Translations under genes and position numbers: made by a program
Source: Penelope pileata
Lineage: Eukaryota > Chordata > Aves > Galliformes > Cracidae
Reading direction: 5' to 3'
DNA length: 64,000 nucleotides
Assembly: GCA_013396635.1 (NCBI GenBank)
Contig: WBMW01000788.1
Span: 1,249,864-1,313,863 of the forward strand
In this document: piece by piece, positions 27,398-38,588 of the stretch
Numbering within the stretch: the first letter of the stretch is position 1
Layout: every line of letters starts with the position of its first letter
Notes under the pieces: model-generated
Seen by the model: only the letters and a program-made list of their open reading frames with translations
What the model was told of the DNA's origin: nothing
Database searches by the model: none

Positions 27398-27994
27398 TAC
27401 TTTGAAAGCTACTATTCAAAATTCCATACAATCTGAGGAAAAGATAATGTAGCTGAGAAGAGAATTTATTTTGTTTGTGCAAAAGCTTATGCCTTAGATG
27501 CAAGATTTAAATCCTGTGGTTGCTTCCTTTAAAAGATACTTTATGTACAGTTCTATTAGCTAACAGATGGAGACAGTGTGTTTTACTGTGCAGTCTCCCA
27601 GTACTGCTATAGTAAAAACCTTTGGCTGCAGTTTACAGAAAAGCTGACATTTGTAATTTCTTTGTATTGGAAAGGCCAAGCTCTGAGCAAATTCAAGACA
27701 TGTGCTAGATCTCTGAGGGTCAAACCCACTCAGCCTTCCGTGAGCAGCTGGATAAGAGACGTGTCAGACATGTACTGATCCTATCCCCCCAAAATGAGAG
27801 ATCTTGTGGTGACTGTGTGTTGCTTTAATTTGTTATGCCACATTTTTATGCAGTAATCACTATGGGAATCTCTATGCGTGTCAGGTTTTTTTTGTTTTTT
27901 TTTTTCCCCCACACTGGAAATGAAGTAGTTTTCACCCCGCATTTTAAAGGTAAAATTTGATCACATGTATTTTAAATAAAGACTAATGATCTGA

Positions 27995-28016
27995 TTCCCA
28001 CACCTACGTGTGGGAA
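27995..28016. repeat. Perfect 9-bp hairpin with 4-nt loop
   Basis: TTCCCACAC-CTAC-GTGTGGGAA is a perfect stem with a tight loop. No U-run follows that would suggest a Pol III terminator, and no gene is adjacent. Confidence 0.7.
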
Positions 28017-31000
28017 AAGTAATGGTGTTTTTTATTGCTTACTTCCTTGCCTAGCTATACGAAGAGGTTGCTTTCTGGGTCAATAATGCCATTTAAGTTA
28101 AGCCCACATGCTGACACACTCTGGTAGCTTCTAGAGCTGCTCTTGTCAACTGACAGTGAAAGGTCAATGGCTTACAGATTGCTGTTTGTGATAGAGAAAC
28201 ATCTACAGTAAGATTTGAACTTCTTATAATGTCTTGATATTGGTGGCAGGATAGTAACTGATCGGAGAAATGAAAGTTTGTTTTCATAACAGATGTATTG
28301 CTCCTGCACATAGTGAACTTGAAAGGCTTCTGCCTCGCTTGCTGCGCGGTGTGTACAGGCAGAAGTTGGATGTGGTCGCCTTTCATAGTCCACGCTCTTC
28401 TGCCCCAGTTAGTTTAGCACAATTAGCCTGACCACTGATGTCTTAAAGGGCAGCAGATGCAGCAAGGGTTTACAGCGTCACCACTGAATCTAGATGTATG
28501 CAATCAGCTTTAAATGAGCCACACAAAAGAAAGTCGTCTTCTCTTGTAAGAGGCTTTCCTTTGTAATATCATAAAAATCCAGTTAATTTCCAGGTGCACA
28601 GCTTTATAATGCAGCAGCAGGATACGCAGGCAATTAAGAGAATTAACAACTTTAATGAAGTAGACTTAAAAAAAAAAAAATAATAATAAGGCTGCCCCTA
28701 GCTTTCAGAATTAGCTTTCCCACAGATTGCTGTGTTATCTCCTTGATGAGAAAAAAAAGCAGATTTATTGTGTAGCTGCATACTGTTTTTTTTCTTGCAT
28801 TGTTGGATTGCCTCGGCACCCAAAATTGAGGTTAGAACCTCTCTTTGCTTGCTGCTGCTCCTATTTGTGCTTACAGAGAATATGCCAGCTGGGAAACCTG
28901 GCATTGCTGTTCTGTCCACAGCTCTGTGGAGCTTAATGGGTGAGAGGGATATTTAGATACAGCTAGTAGTGCTTTACTCGTAAGGGGCAGTTAGCAGACT
29001 TGTAGAGGTCTGTCCATGGGGAGTCTGCTTCTCTGGGGCATGGAGGTTGACTGGACATGCACCCTGGGGCAGCTGTCCTGCCAATGGCTTCCTTGAGAGG
29101 AAAAGGAGAGGCTGGTTTGATCCTTAATGGATGTCAGGCAGCATTGAGAATACTGAGGGAAGCGAGTTATTGTAGCTGTTGTGTTTCTGTAACGTGGCAG
29201 AGGCCTTACCTTTCACAAGATTTGTTGATAGTAAAGTAGTAGCCAATAAATGAAATTTTCAGGATATGTGCTAACACATGCTAAAGGAGCACTGCAAACT
29301 GGAATCTGCAACTTCCATACCAGGAGACATTCACTGTAGGTAGATATTTGCTGTCCTGAATACTTAAGGCCATGTAATTTTTTCTTCCTCTGATATTCTT
29401 TTCCTTTTTTGTTTGCCTTTTTGCTCAATAAATTTATCGGTACCAAATGAGAGAGCAAACAAGCAAGTTTGGCCAATACTTTTTCATATTCTATATACTG
29501 ATTCCTTTTGATGTAGATAGAGTACTAACTATTCTTTCCACGGTGTAGTTAGTTTAGGAGGGCATTGGCAAGCTGGGAAAAGTGAGTTCATTGCGAAGCC
29601 AAACCAAATGCACCCCTCATGCCTTGGTGGTGAAGGTTGCTTGGGAATGTGCATCAACTTAGAGTTACGATCTGTATGGAAATTTGCTGATCAAGCAAAT
29701 AAACTATTGTAACATGCTTTATAGAGCAGGTTTCCTGTTCTATACCAAAGATTTCATTGTTGTCAGGAAAAAAAAATACAACTCTTACTAGATAGGAAGT
29801 AATGGCTTTTCAGGCGGTACCGTTGCTTTGTATGTTTTTGAATTTTTTTGATTGTTTTACTTTGTTTTTCAGTTCGAAAGCTAGGGCAAGAATGTGCACT
29901 GAGTGAATGAGTGAAAGCAAGGAGGAGAATACTGGATAGCTGAGCAAATGCTGTCATTGTTTACTATGGAAAAATAGGGCATGAATGAAGTTTAAAAATA
30001 CAGAAATACCGTTTCATAAGGCAGAACGCGTAGGGTGAGTAATCAGAGGAAAATGTCTTACAGCAGAGATAAATCCAACATTAGTGAGATCAGCTTCTGA
30101 GTAACTGATTTTAAGACATTCAGTGATTTGTTGTAAAATGTTTAATGGTATGGGGTATAACTAATGACGTGAGATATAACTAAGTATATTATACGGGTTT
30201 TGATGGGAGGATGTGCCTATGTCTGCAAAAATTAGGATTTTGCCTGTGCTGAGAAGCGATCTGTGTTAAATAGCCGTCTTGTTTATAGAAGGACATGGGA
30301 TGTGGCTGCAACAGTCAAAGGTCATCTTTCTTTTGGACAGCAGGAAGCTGGAGACTGCGGTTAAGCTCTAGGTACTGTCATGGTTACTAAGTAATGTTTA
30401 AGTAAAAATAGTTTGTGCTAAATACAGTCTGACTTTTCCTTGTTAGAAGCAAAGCATAATTAGCATTCTTGCCGTCCCAGTGATTCCCTCTTTGAAAAAC
30501 CTTGTTCTTTCTAAGGGTGCACTGTTTTGTGTTTCAGTACAAAGTCTGTACCGTTACAGTAGCCTCTTCTGCTAAATCAGTGTTTCAGATTTTGTGTGGG
30601 AATATTAATAAAGCAGGAGCAAAGCATGCCTGAGGATCCCCTTAATTTCAGTTTTTGCGGTGCCTTTGAGCAGTATTTGATTTGTCTATATCACATACTG
30701 TAAGAAAGAGCCTGAATGCAGAAGATATTGTGCATGTCCTTTTTCAGCCTTTTCCTCATTCTTTTGACAGAATTGCTGTTTTTCTCTTGTTCACTCAGTC
30801 TCTGTATCAGCAGTTAGTGATCTCAGGCTATCGCAGTTTAGTGTTCTGCTATGTGAGGAAAAAGGTCACAGTCAAATGGCAAGATGCTATGGGACTGCAC
30901 CGGTGCCTGTGGCTACAGGAACTTGTTACTGTTCAGAAATGATTTCTTCTGTAGGTGGATTTTGTCCTGAATGTTTTATTTTGTAATGAGTGGTTTGTGG

Positions 31001-31443
31001 CAGATGCAGAGTATGTCCTTCATACTCCATGGTATGGTAAAGATGACTGACTTCACAAATCACTACCACTTTCAAGTTGTTCTGATTGAATGGTGTCATT
31101 GTTCCTTTTTGCCCTCTGAAGGATGTTTAAAAATTAATTTGTGAGTTGCATAGGCAGCAAAAGATTCCTCTCTCTACTCTTCCATCCCCAAAGCCCCACT
31201 TCAGTTTCAGTAAGCTCGCTATCAGATCTACTTCAAAATGTTTGAATCTCTGTTTAACAGTGATATGTGAAACTGACACTAAAGTATTTCCCTTTTGTAT
31301 TTTCACATGATAACTTCTAACAAACACAGTAAGATTAGGAAAATGAAATATATTAAACATCAAATTACCCACTTTTCTCTTTTTCTTTGTGGTGTTGAGC
31401 ACAGTAGATCCTAGCTATTACCCTGTGCTTTGAATACTGTGAT

Positions 31444-31479
31444 AAAAAAAAAAACAAACAAAAACAAACAAAAAAAAAA
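31444..31479 (+). repeat. A-rich (AAAAC)n-like simple repeat
   Basis: A runs broken by C in the pattern A11-CAAAC-A5-C-AAAC-A9. No LINE or SINE body is recognisable directly upstream, so it is annotated as simple sequence and not as a retroposon tail. Confidence 0.8.
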
Positions 31480-33807
31480 CACAGCCAAGCATTACTGTGC
31501 AGAGCTTAATGGATGCTTGCATGCAAACTTGCATGTTTGGCAAAAGGGATGACATCCTTATTTCAAGAAGGGCTGACATAAAGCAGCCATGTTATAGGAA
31601 GAGTACATACTATTTATTGATGTATTCTCTTGTTGAGAGATGCCTTTCTGCATTTACTTGATTTTGTTTGAAGAAGTGAATGATGTCCTGTGAGATGCCT
31701 TTCCCATTGCCTGCTTCATCACTCCCACAGACCAGAAATGAGGCTCTTTGAGCCAAACAAGAGTAACAACTTTACCTTGCCGTGACTGAGAGAAAATTCT
31801 GATAAGCCAAAAGGAGCTGGACAGAAGATAATGGATGAACATCTTAGAAGACCCAGAACACCTGATTGTGTGTAATGGAAGACTGAAATTAAGCTGCTAA
31901 ACTTGTGTACTAAGTAGATATATAAAAGTGTATGGTTTTGGAATGCTAAAGCTTTTGGAGAGATATTCTTTAGAGCTTGCCTAATGAACTCATCTTATAA
32001 AGGATAATCTTTCACAAGAACCTGTTTATCGGTAGGTGTTTGCTGTCTGAAATAAGTCAGGAAGTTATTTTGTCAGTAGCTGTGTGAAAAATTCAGTGCT
32101 GCTCTGAATTGAGACTGGACTGCCAAAGAAGTCATTCACGAGCCTGCATGTTTCTGAAAGCTTTCTACTGTCAGTTCTTGCTAATGAGCTTCTCTTCTGA
32201 GAATAGCCACTTTGACACGATGTCCAGTGTCGCTGTGAAGCAACCCTCAGATTTTTGTCTTGAATTTGGCTTTAGATATGGATACATTCCATATATTGCT
32301 GTGCATCTTGTTCATTCAGCAGTCACCGAAGCTTACTAGATTTCAGAAATGTTCCTGGTTACTTCACATCCTCTTAAGCAAAGGACATTTCACATCTTTC
32401 ATGAATGTTAACTTCAATTTCTGTGGCACTTCCAGTGGGAGTCCTCAGTAGGGCGCTTTGGCTATAAAATGCCCTTATGTAAATATAATTAACCTCATGT
32501 TGCAGATGGCAAGCCTTGTTCACAAAATGACTCCTTAATTGGAATAGGAAGAGAATCTAGCCTGGCTGACACCTGTGATTTAACTGCAGAGCCATCTTTT
32601 TCCTATGCATTAGAGAATTTAAATCAAGACTTATCTTCAACTCTTGCTGTATACTGTCAGGAAGCAGTGAAAGAAGAGGTTAATGGATGCCTCACTTTTA
32701 TGAGGCAGGAGAAAAATGGGGCCTGGGGAGGGACATCTGTCTTGTTCCATGTGCTCTTAAAAGGTTTTTACTGAGGCACAAAAGGTTGCATTGTTCCGTG
32801 CTTTGTCTTTTTGTTGCTTATGCGCACACTGATGTGCTGCCAACAATTCAGTGAAGGAATTTCTCAAATATATTATTAGCCTATATTAAACCTCATGTAT
32901 ATGGTACATAGGTAATCAGGAGAGAGGGGAAGGAATTGAGGAATCTATTCTTCCTTTCCTTCTTAAATCCAGAAACAGTATCTAGTGAGAGAGGCAGAGA
33001 CACTGAAGGGGCAGGTTTGTGATAGTATGGGTAGTGTGGTACTCCACAAATACAGAATTTGTAAATGTGTTTATTTCCAGTTTCTTAGTCAGTTCCTTTG
33101 CATTTTTAATAGAACAAAGTATGGCCTAAATGCAGACTTCTAAAGATACTCATCCCCGTTTATTAAAAGGCATTAACATGCTTTTTGCAGGCTCGTATCT
33201 ATTCCCATTTGAGTGCATAGGTGAGGAGGAGTGATCTATATTTGTATCTTTCTAAAATAATCTTATGTCTTCTTGGTAAGTGAGTGTTTGATTTTTGAAC
33301 TAAGTTCATGAACCAAGCATCTAATCAGCTTTTAAGGAAATTTGAGTGTAATAGGTTTCAGGAAACGTCCACAGTCAGTTTGAGACTCTATTTTTCATGT
33401 TTGCTCTGTGCTGTTCTTGTTAATAGCATTTGTGGATATGAGAATGGATCACCTAAAATTCCCTGTAATTGCAGAAACCATTTAGTTACTCTTTTTATGC
33501 CCGTGGCATGATGTATGGGTTTTGGATATTCCCAAAACAGAGATGCACAAGTCCTTTCCTGTTACGCAGTTGGCTTCAATACCTCTTTCAAGCTTTGCCA
33601 CCTTGCAGCTTCAGGAATCTGCTAACACCAATAGAAATATGCTGCAGTGTCTTTGGAAGTTCACATTTGGCAGTAGATGAGGAAGTTATGATTGCACTTG
33701 AGACTACAGTTGAGAGAAGACAACTCACCAGCTTAACTGCTGTTGGGTTGCTGTGGGGAGCATGTCCCTTCCTGGTAACTCTGTCAGCACTGACTGAATC
33801 GAACATT

Positions 33808-33880
33808 GATCACAGAAGGGTTTGGGTTGGAAGGGACCTTTAAACATGATCTAGTTCCAGCCTCCCCTGCCATGGTCCAT
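33808..33880 (-). mobile_element. CR1 LINE 3'-end remnant
   Basis: A short piece with CACAGAAGGGTTTGGGTTGG, AAGGGACCTTTAAACATGAT and CTAGTTCCAGCCTCCCCTGC is the CR1 3' UTR read in reverse. It is strongly 5'-truncated (about 70 bp), which is common for CR1. Confidence 0.8.
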
Positions 33881-34760
33881 CCCTGATTTCGTTTATATGA
33901 GGTGGATAGACTAAGAGGGTTAAGTCTGTACGTTCTGCTCTGAAATAAGAGATTTTTAAATCTGTCTGCTTAGCAGTGGTTATTATGGCAGATGATTAAA
34001 TTGGTTTAAAGGTAATTTGCGGTGATAGGAGAAAATCCTGTGCCAGTTCATTCACTGCAAATACATATAGCTGAGTTAACAAAAAATGTGGAAAACTTCA
34101 ACAAATCGTTGTTTAGTGAGTTCATGTGTATCGGATGCCCCAAGTGGATGTACATAGGGTAGCATAACAATGAAGAGTCTGGTTGCCTGTGTGCTGGAAA
34201 CATGGTAAGGTACTGGCAGGTAGCCTAAATTCCTGAATTTTGACAGTAGTATGAGATGATTTTAAGTCCAGAATCTCAGCAGTAGCCTTCTGAGAGCACT
34301 GTTCTCATTAAAGTGAATCAGTAAATCAGAAAGGCTTGCTGTGCAAGAAACACGATTAGGGCACATTTAGCAATTTTACTGGTTCCTCATAAAATACGGT
34401 GGCTAATGTAGTACTCCTGTCCTTGAAGTATCACAGTTAATTGACCTCAAAATACATAAAATGGTGATAAACTCTTAGACTATCTTGTTAGCTGTAGTAG
34501 AATGGGTAATGTTTCTCTACATAAGAAGCGGAGGTGTCTTGGTGGTTGGTCAATGATTGTGGAAGAGTATTCTGCAGTATAGAAAGGATGTCACCATATC
34601 CCATGTTGTTTTCTAAGTACAAGTCATAACTCTTCAACTTTGCCTTTAGCGACTGAAAAGCATAACAGCTAAAATAAAGCAAGCCAAACTGGAAAAAGAG
34701 TTAACTACAGGATGATCTTGAGTACTTTTCTTGATGTACCTCACAGAGATCTCGTCTTGC

Positions 34761-34795
34761 TATTGTGGTGATATCACCAGCTTATTGTGGTGATA
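34761..34795. repeat. 13-bp direct repeat around a 12-bp palindrome
   Basis: TATTGTGGTGATA occurs at 34761-34773 and 34783-34795. The first copy overlaps the perfect palindrome GGTGATATCACC (34767-34778). It may be a local duplication or a small footprint. No known binding site is claimed. Confidence 0.6.
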
Positions 34796-35507
34796 AAGTT
34801 AAGCATGAGAAATGATATAGAACATGAGACTGGTGCTAGCAAACTTTTTGCGGGAGGAAGAAAGCTGTGCCTTGAAAGATTGCTAGCATTATCTGTTTTT
34901 CCAAGGCAGGGAAAGGCTGAGATGGGGTTTCCTAACAGAGTTAAAATGCTGAGTTGAGCCATCAGAAGAATGAAATCACAGGTTGTTTAAAACCTTTTAG
35001 GAAGCTGATGAAAATGAGTTGTAATGATTTCAGTTTTTCCATAGAGGTGATAAATAGTCTAGGATCCCAAGGGACTCCTTTCTGTGTTGTGTGTTGGCTT
35101 TCCAAAAACAATTATGCACTCACGCTGTGTTATTTTACAAAGGCAAACAAATGTGTTTTTTTCTCTGAAGTAAAATATAAATATCTTACACATTTCAAAG
35201 CTCTTCTGGTTACCCTAAGGTGAAACCCAACAAAGATTATGGTTTACTGTTTTCATATGGATGGAAAGCCGTTGACGTTATTGACATTTGTAATGATGGG
35301 ATGAATTTATCCCATTAATTTTAATGCAAACAAGATTAGGTCTAGCCAAAGTAATGTAGATTATAAACTTGTTCACGATGCTGGAAAGATGTAGTGAACG
35401 AAATGCCTGTCTCTCTCTGTCTGCAACCCAGAGGCACTTCTGGATGAGGAGGGGTCAGCTAGTGAGCTTTAGTTGATTACACTCACTGCTTCTTTTTCTG
35501 TCTTCAG

Positions 35508-35674
35508 ATATCTCAGCTTATGACAGAGACTAGTCGAGAGGGCCTGACTGAAGCAGCACTGAACCGCTACAATGCAGATAAACCCTCCTTGTACAGCTTC
35601 CCTGCTTCCCAGAGCACATATGTTGCTACTGACGTATCCACAGGCACCTCGGTGGCAGCATCTTTTTTTGCCAG
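35508..35674 (+). CDS. KIF26B: KIF26B internal coding exon B
   Basis: This is the next KIF26B exon. It is 55 codons plus two bases, with acceptor TCTTCAG (AG at 35506-35507) and donor CCAG|GTAAGA (GT at 35675-35676). It enters in phase 0, so it joins exon A cleanly to read ...YPYQ-ISQLMTETSREGLTEAALNR. The peptide goes on through YNADKPS, a Ser/Thr/Val-rich stretch, and TGTSVAASFFA, and ends with the first two bases (AG) of an Arg or Ser codon, so it leaves in phase 2. The TETSREGLTEA and NRYNADKPS blocks match my memory of KIF26B just before the Lys-rich segment that leads to the motor domain. The middle part (LYSFPASQSTYVATDVS) looks less constrained. The exon is intact. Its frame and splice phases agree with exon A, which supports both calls. 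Confidence 0.9.
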
Positions 35675-37023
35675 GTAAGAAAGACTTCTCAGATTTTACT
35701 TCTCTGGAAACATAACTTCTTTCAAAGAGGATGATTCTGTAGTGAAGACATGAGGTTGACTAACTACATCACATGTCAAGAGACATATCTATGGATAGAG
35801 CTCTATCACAAGCTTGCTGAATTACCCTGAAAATGTTTAATGCACTTGTGTGCTTGTCTCTAAGATGGGGATGATACTTCTCCCCTCTTCTGTAAACTAA
35901 CACTTAAGCTCTTGATTTGGGTTAAAATGTGACTGTATTTGCAGAATAATACCTGATTCAGTGAGATTTTTAGAGGGGGTTCCCTGAAAGAGAAGAGTGC
36001 ATCAAAGTAGTTTTTTCAGATAGGCAATAAATTATATTGCTAACTAGAGGTGGATAGTTTTCTTTGGCAGGCAACCTTCAGATTTCTACAGTGGATTTTA
36101 CTTCCATCTAGGGAAATTATCAAGACTTACACCTACAGACTGAAAATTTAATGTTTTTTTATTTCGGTTTCTGTTTCAGCCGTTCTGTTGAATTGACCTG
36201 GCAGTCTAAGCTCAGCTTCAGAATACCCTTTCTGTTGAATACTGAGCCAATGTTTCCAACAAAGTTTTCAAAAATCTGATTAGATAAAGTTTCATTAAAA
36301 ATCTTATGGTTATCTCTATTAATTTGTTGGTAAAAATGATTTGTTAAATGGACGTAACAGCTAATAAGTGAAATCTACACTATCAACAACGGAAATATTT
36401 TTCTGTGCAGAAATGTGTTCTCTAAAGAGCCATGTTTCTAGCCCACTTGAATACTGATGTAACTGAAGAAGTTGAAATGATCTTTGTCTTTTAATATTCT
36501 TCAATAATTAGAAGATTGACTTGGAAAGAGTTGTGGAAGTAATGAAATAACAAGAGAATAAGCTACTTTTAAATGACTTCCAATCTAATCTAGTGAGATC
36601 TGAATTTCAAAAACATTGAGTGAATTTATGAGTAATTGCCTCAGGCATGTTCAGATTAGCTTCTTCCCCTTTTCAGAGCCAACTATTAGTAATTCCACAC
36701 AACTCTATTTCATTGCAAAGGCAAATGGAAAATTTATAAACTTGCTGAATTTTGAAGACTGTAAATTTGAAATGAAGATTTTCCTCTCCTTTTTTTCTCA
36801 CATGAGGACTGCATATGTTCAACCAGTGTAATATGATAAATGAGTCATATAACTAAGAGAAGTATTTTAGAGGAGCCAGTGAACATTTTTTAGGAGAGCT
36901 TGGATGTTTTTCTTTACAGATGTGATGCTACAATAGCAAATATGAATGAGGACAGTGGTCATGATTTGCTGCCCTTTCCTATTCAACTGCAGTCAGTTTA
37001 AATTAAAAGTACTGAATGTACTT

Positions 37024-38588
37024 ATAGAATCATAGAATGGTTCAGGTTGGAAGGGACCTTAGAGATCATCTTGTTCCAACCCCCCTGCCATGGGCAAGGA
37101 CACCTCCCACTAGACCAGGTTGCCCAAAGCCCCATCCAGCCTGGCTTTGAATACTTCCAGGGAGGGAGCATCAACGACTTCCCTGGGCAACCTGTTCCAG
37201 TGTCTCACCACCCTCACAGTGAAGAGTTTCTTCCTTATATCCAGCCTAAATCTACCCTCTTCCAGTTTATAACCATTACCCCTTGTCCTGTCATTATCTA
37301 TCCTTGTAAAAAGCCCCTCCCCAGCTTTCCTGTAGGCCCCCTTCAGGTACTGGAAGGCTGCTATCAGGTCCCCCCGCAGCCTTCTCTTCTCCAGGCTGAA
37401 GAGCCCCAACTCTCTCAGCCTGTCCTCGTAGGGGAGGTGCTCCAGGCCTCTGATCATCCTCGTGGCCCTCCTCTGGACCCGCTCCAACAGCTCCACATCC
37501 TTCTTGTGTTGGGGGCCCCAGAACTGGACACAATACTCCAGGTGAGGTCTCACGAGAGCAGAGTAGAGGGGCAGAATCACCTCCCTCGACCTGCTGGCCA
37601 CACTTCTCTTGATGCAGCCCAGGATGCGGTTGGCCTTCTGGGCTGCAAGCGCACACTGCCGGCTCATGTTGAGTTTCTCGTCAACACACACCCCCAAGTC
37701 CCTCTCCTCAGGGCTACTCTCAAGCCATTCTCCGCCCAGCCTGTATGTGTACTTGGGATTGCTCCGACCCAGGTGCAGGACCTTGCACTTGGCTTTGTTG
37801 AATTTCATGAGGTTGGCATGGGCCCACCTCTCAAGCCTGTCCAGGTCCCTCTGGATGGCATCCCTTCCCTCTGGCGTGTCGACTGCACCACACAGCTTGG
37901 CATCATCTGCAAACTTGCTGAGGGTGCATTCGATCCCACTGTCCATGTCACCGACAAAGATGTTAAACAGCACTGGTCCCAGTACCGATCCCTGAGGAAC
38001 ACCACTCGTCACTGGTCTCCATTCAGACACTGAGCCATTGACCGCCACTCTCTGAGTGCGGCCATCCAGCCAGTTCCTTATCCAGCGAGTGGTTCGTCCA
38101 TCAAACCCATATTTATCCAGTTTATCAACCAGGATGCTGTGCGGGACAGTGTCAAACGCCTTGCACAAGTCCAGGTAGATGACGTCGGTTGCCCTCCCTT
38201 TATCCACTGTTGCTGTGACTCCATCATAGAAGGCCACCAGGTTTGTCAGGCACGATTTGCCCTTGGTGAAGCCATGTTGGTTGCCGCCAATCACCTCCTC
38301 TCGATTTGCCATGTGCCTTAGTAGAGCCTTCAGGAGGATCTGCTCCATGATCTTGCCAGGCACAGAGGTGAGACTGACCGGCCTGTAGTTTCCAGGATCA
38401 TCTTTTTTCCCCTTCTTGAAAATGGGGGTTATGTTCCCCCTTTTCCAGTCAGTGGGAACTTCACCAGACTGCCATGACCTTTCAAATATGATGGCTAGTG
38501 GCTTGGCAACCTCATCCGCCAGTTCCTTCAGGACCCGTGGATGAATCTCATCAGACCCCATGGACTTGTATATCTTCAGGTTCTTGTA
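37024..38588 (-). mobile_element. Young CR1 LINE, 5'-truncated, with open RT frame
   Basis: The insertion is antisense to KIF26B. The left edge is the CR1 3' terminus (ATAGAATCATAGAATGG, the reversed ATTCTATG repeat). An 86-bp 3' UTR follows, then the ORF2 C-terminal half on the - strand (37110-38561). Homology continues upstream of the first ATG for about nine codons (YKNLKIYKS), meets a TAA, and ends near 38588. Full CR1 is about 4.5 kb, so roughly the 5' two thirds (ORF1, endonuclease, start of RT) is missing. No stop or frameshift lies in 1.45 kb, so the copy is recent. It cannot move by itself. Confidence 0.95.
37110..38561 (-). CDS. CR1 ORF2p C-terminal part: reverse transcriptase (partial)
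   Basis: This is a 483-residue open frame in the truncated CR1. In the intact LINE, ORF2p is an endonuclease plus reverse transcriptase that copies CR1 RNA at a nicked target. Here the endonuclease and first RT blocks are absent. What remains in order: FKKGKKDDPGNYRPVSLTS (about 48-66), NQHGFTKGKSCL (94-105), YLDLCKAFDTVPH with the first catalytic Asp (129-141), GVPQGSVLGP (187-196), the catalytic FADD box (217-220), then the CR1 C-terminal domain with HLEYCVQFWGPQHKKDVELL, MIRGLEHLPYEDRLRELGLF and SLEKRRLRGDLIAAFQYLKG. The active-site residues are kept and there is no stop. ATG 38561 is simply the first Met left after truncation, not a native start. Host expression is unlikely because it lies antisense in an intron without its promoter. 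Confidence 0.92.
   Translation of the reverse strand: MGSDEIHPRVLKELADEVAKPLAIIFERSWQSGEVPTDWKRGNITPIFKKGKKDDPGNYRPVSLTSVPGKIMEQILLKALLRHMANREEVIGGNQHGFTKGKSCLTNLVAFYDGVTATVDKGRATDVIYLDLCKAFDTVPHSILVDKLDKYGFDGRTTRWIRNWLDGRTQRVAVNGSVSEWRPVTSGVPQGSVLGPVLFNIFVGDMDSGIECTLSKFADDAKLCGAVDTPEGRDAIQRDLDRLERWAHANLMKFNKAKCKVLHLGRSNPKYTYRLGGEWLESSPEERDLGVCVDEKLNMSRQCALAAQKANRILGCIKRSVASRSREVILPLYSALVRPHLEYCVQFWGPQHKKDVELLERVQRRATRMIRGLEHLPYEDRLRELGLFSLEKRRLRGDLIAAFQYLKGAYRKAGEGLFTRIDNDRTRGNGYKLEEGRFRLDIRKKLFTVRVVRHWNRLPREVVDAPSLEVFKARLDGALGNLV

Larger units (their letters stand above)
12736..35507 (+). other. KIF26B: KIF26B intron between exons A and B (22.8 kb, complete)
   Basis: This is a complete GT-AG intron with phase 0 at both ends. 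It contains CR1 copies at 16051-16818 (-), 21025-21290 (+) and 33808-33880 (-), a deleted mariner at 26826-27397, and a possible cassette exon at 13433-13509. The remaining blocks (12736-16050, 16819-21024, 21291-26825, 27398-33807, 33881-35507) show no gene I can support. They contain poly-A or poly-T runs at 14807-14821, 18642-18654, 20800-20811, 27886-27905 and 28668-28680, and short local repeats near 19678-19706 and 20174-20199. Confidence 0.85.

Noticed and set aside
27051..27503. 150-codon - strand ORF
   Set aside because: It is not a host gene. It is the decayed mariner transposase N-terminal region plus flanking intron, and its frame is already shifted before VKDKSC.
37047..38033. 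328-codon + strand ORF
   Set aside because: It is the antisense shadow of the intact CR1 reverse-transcriptase frame.
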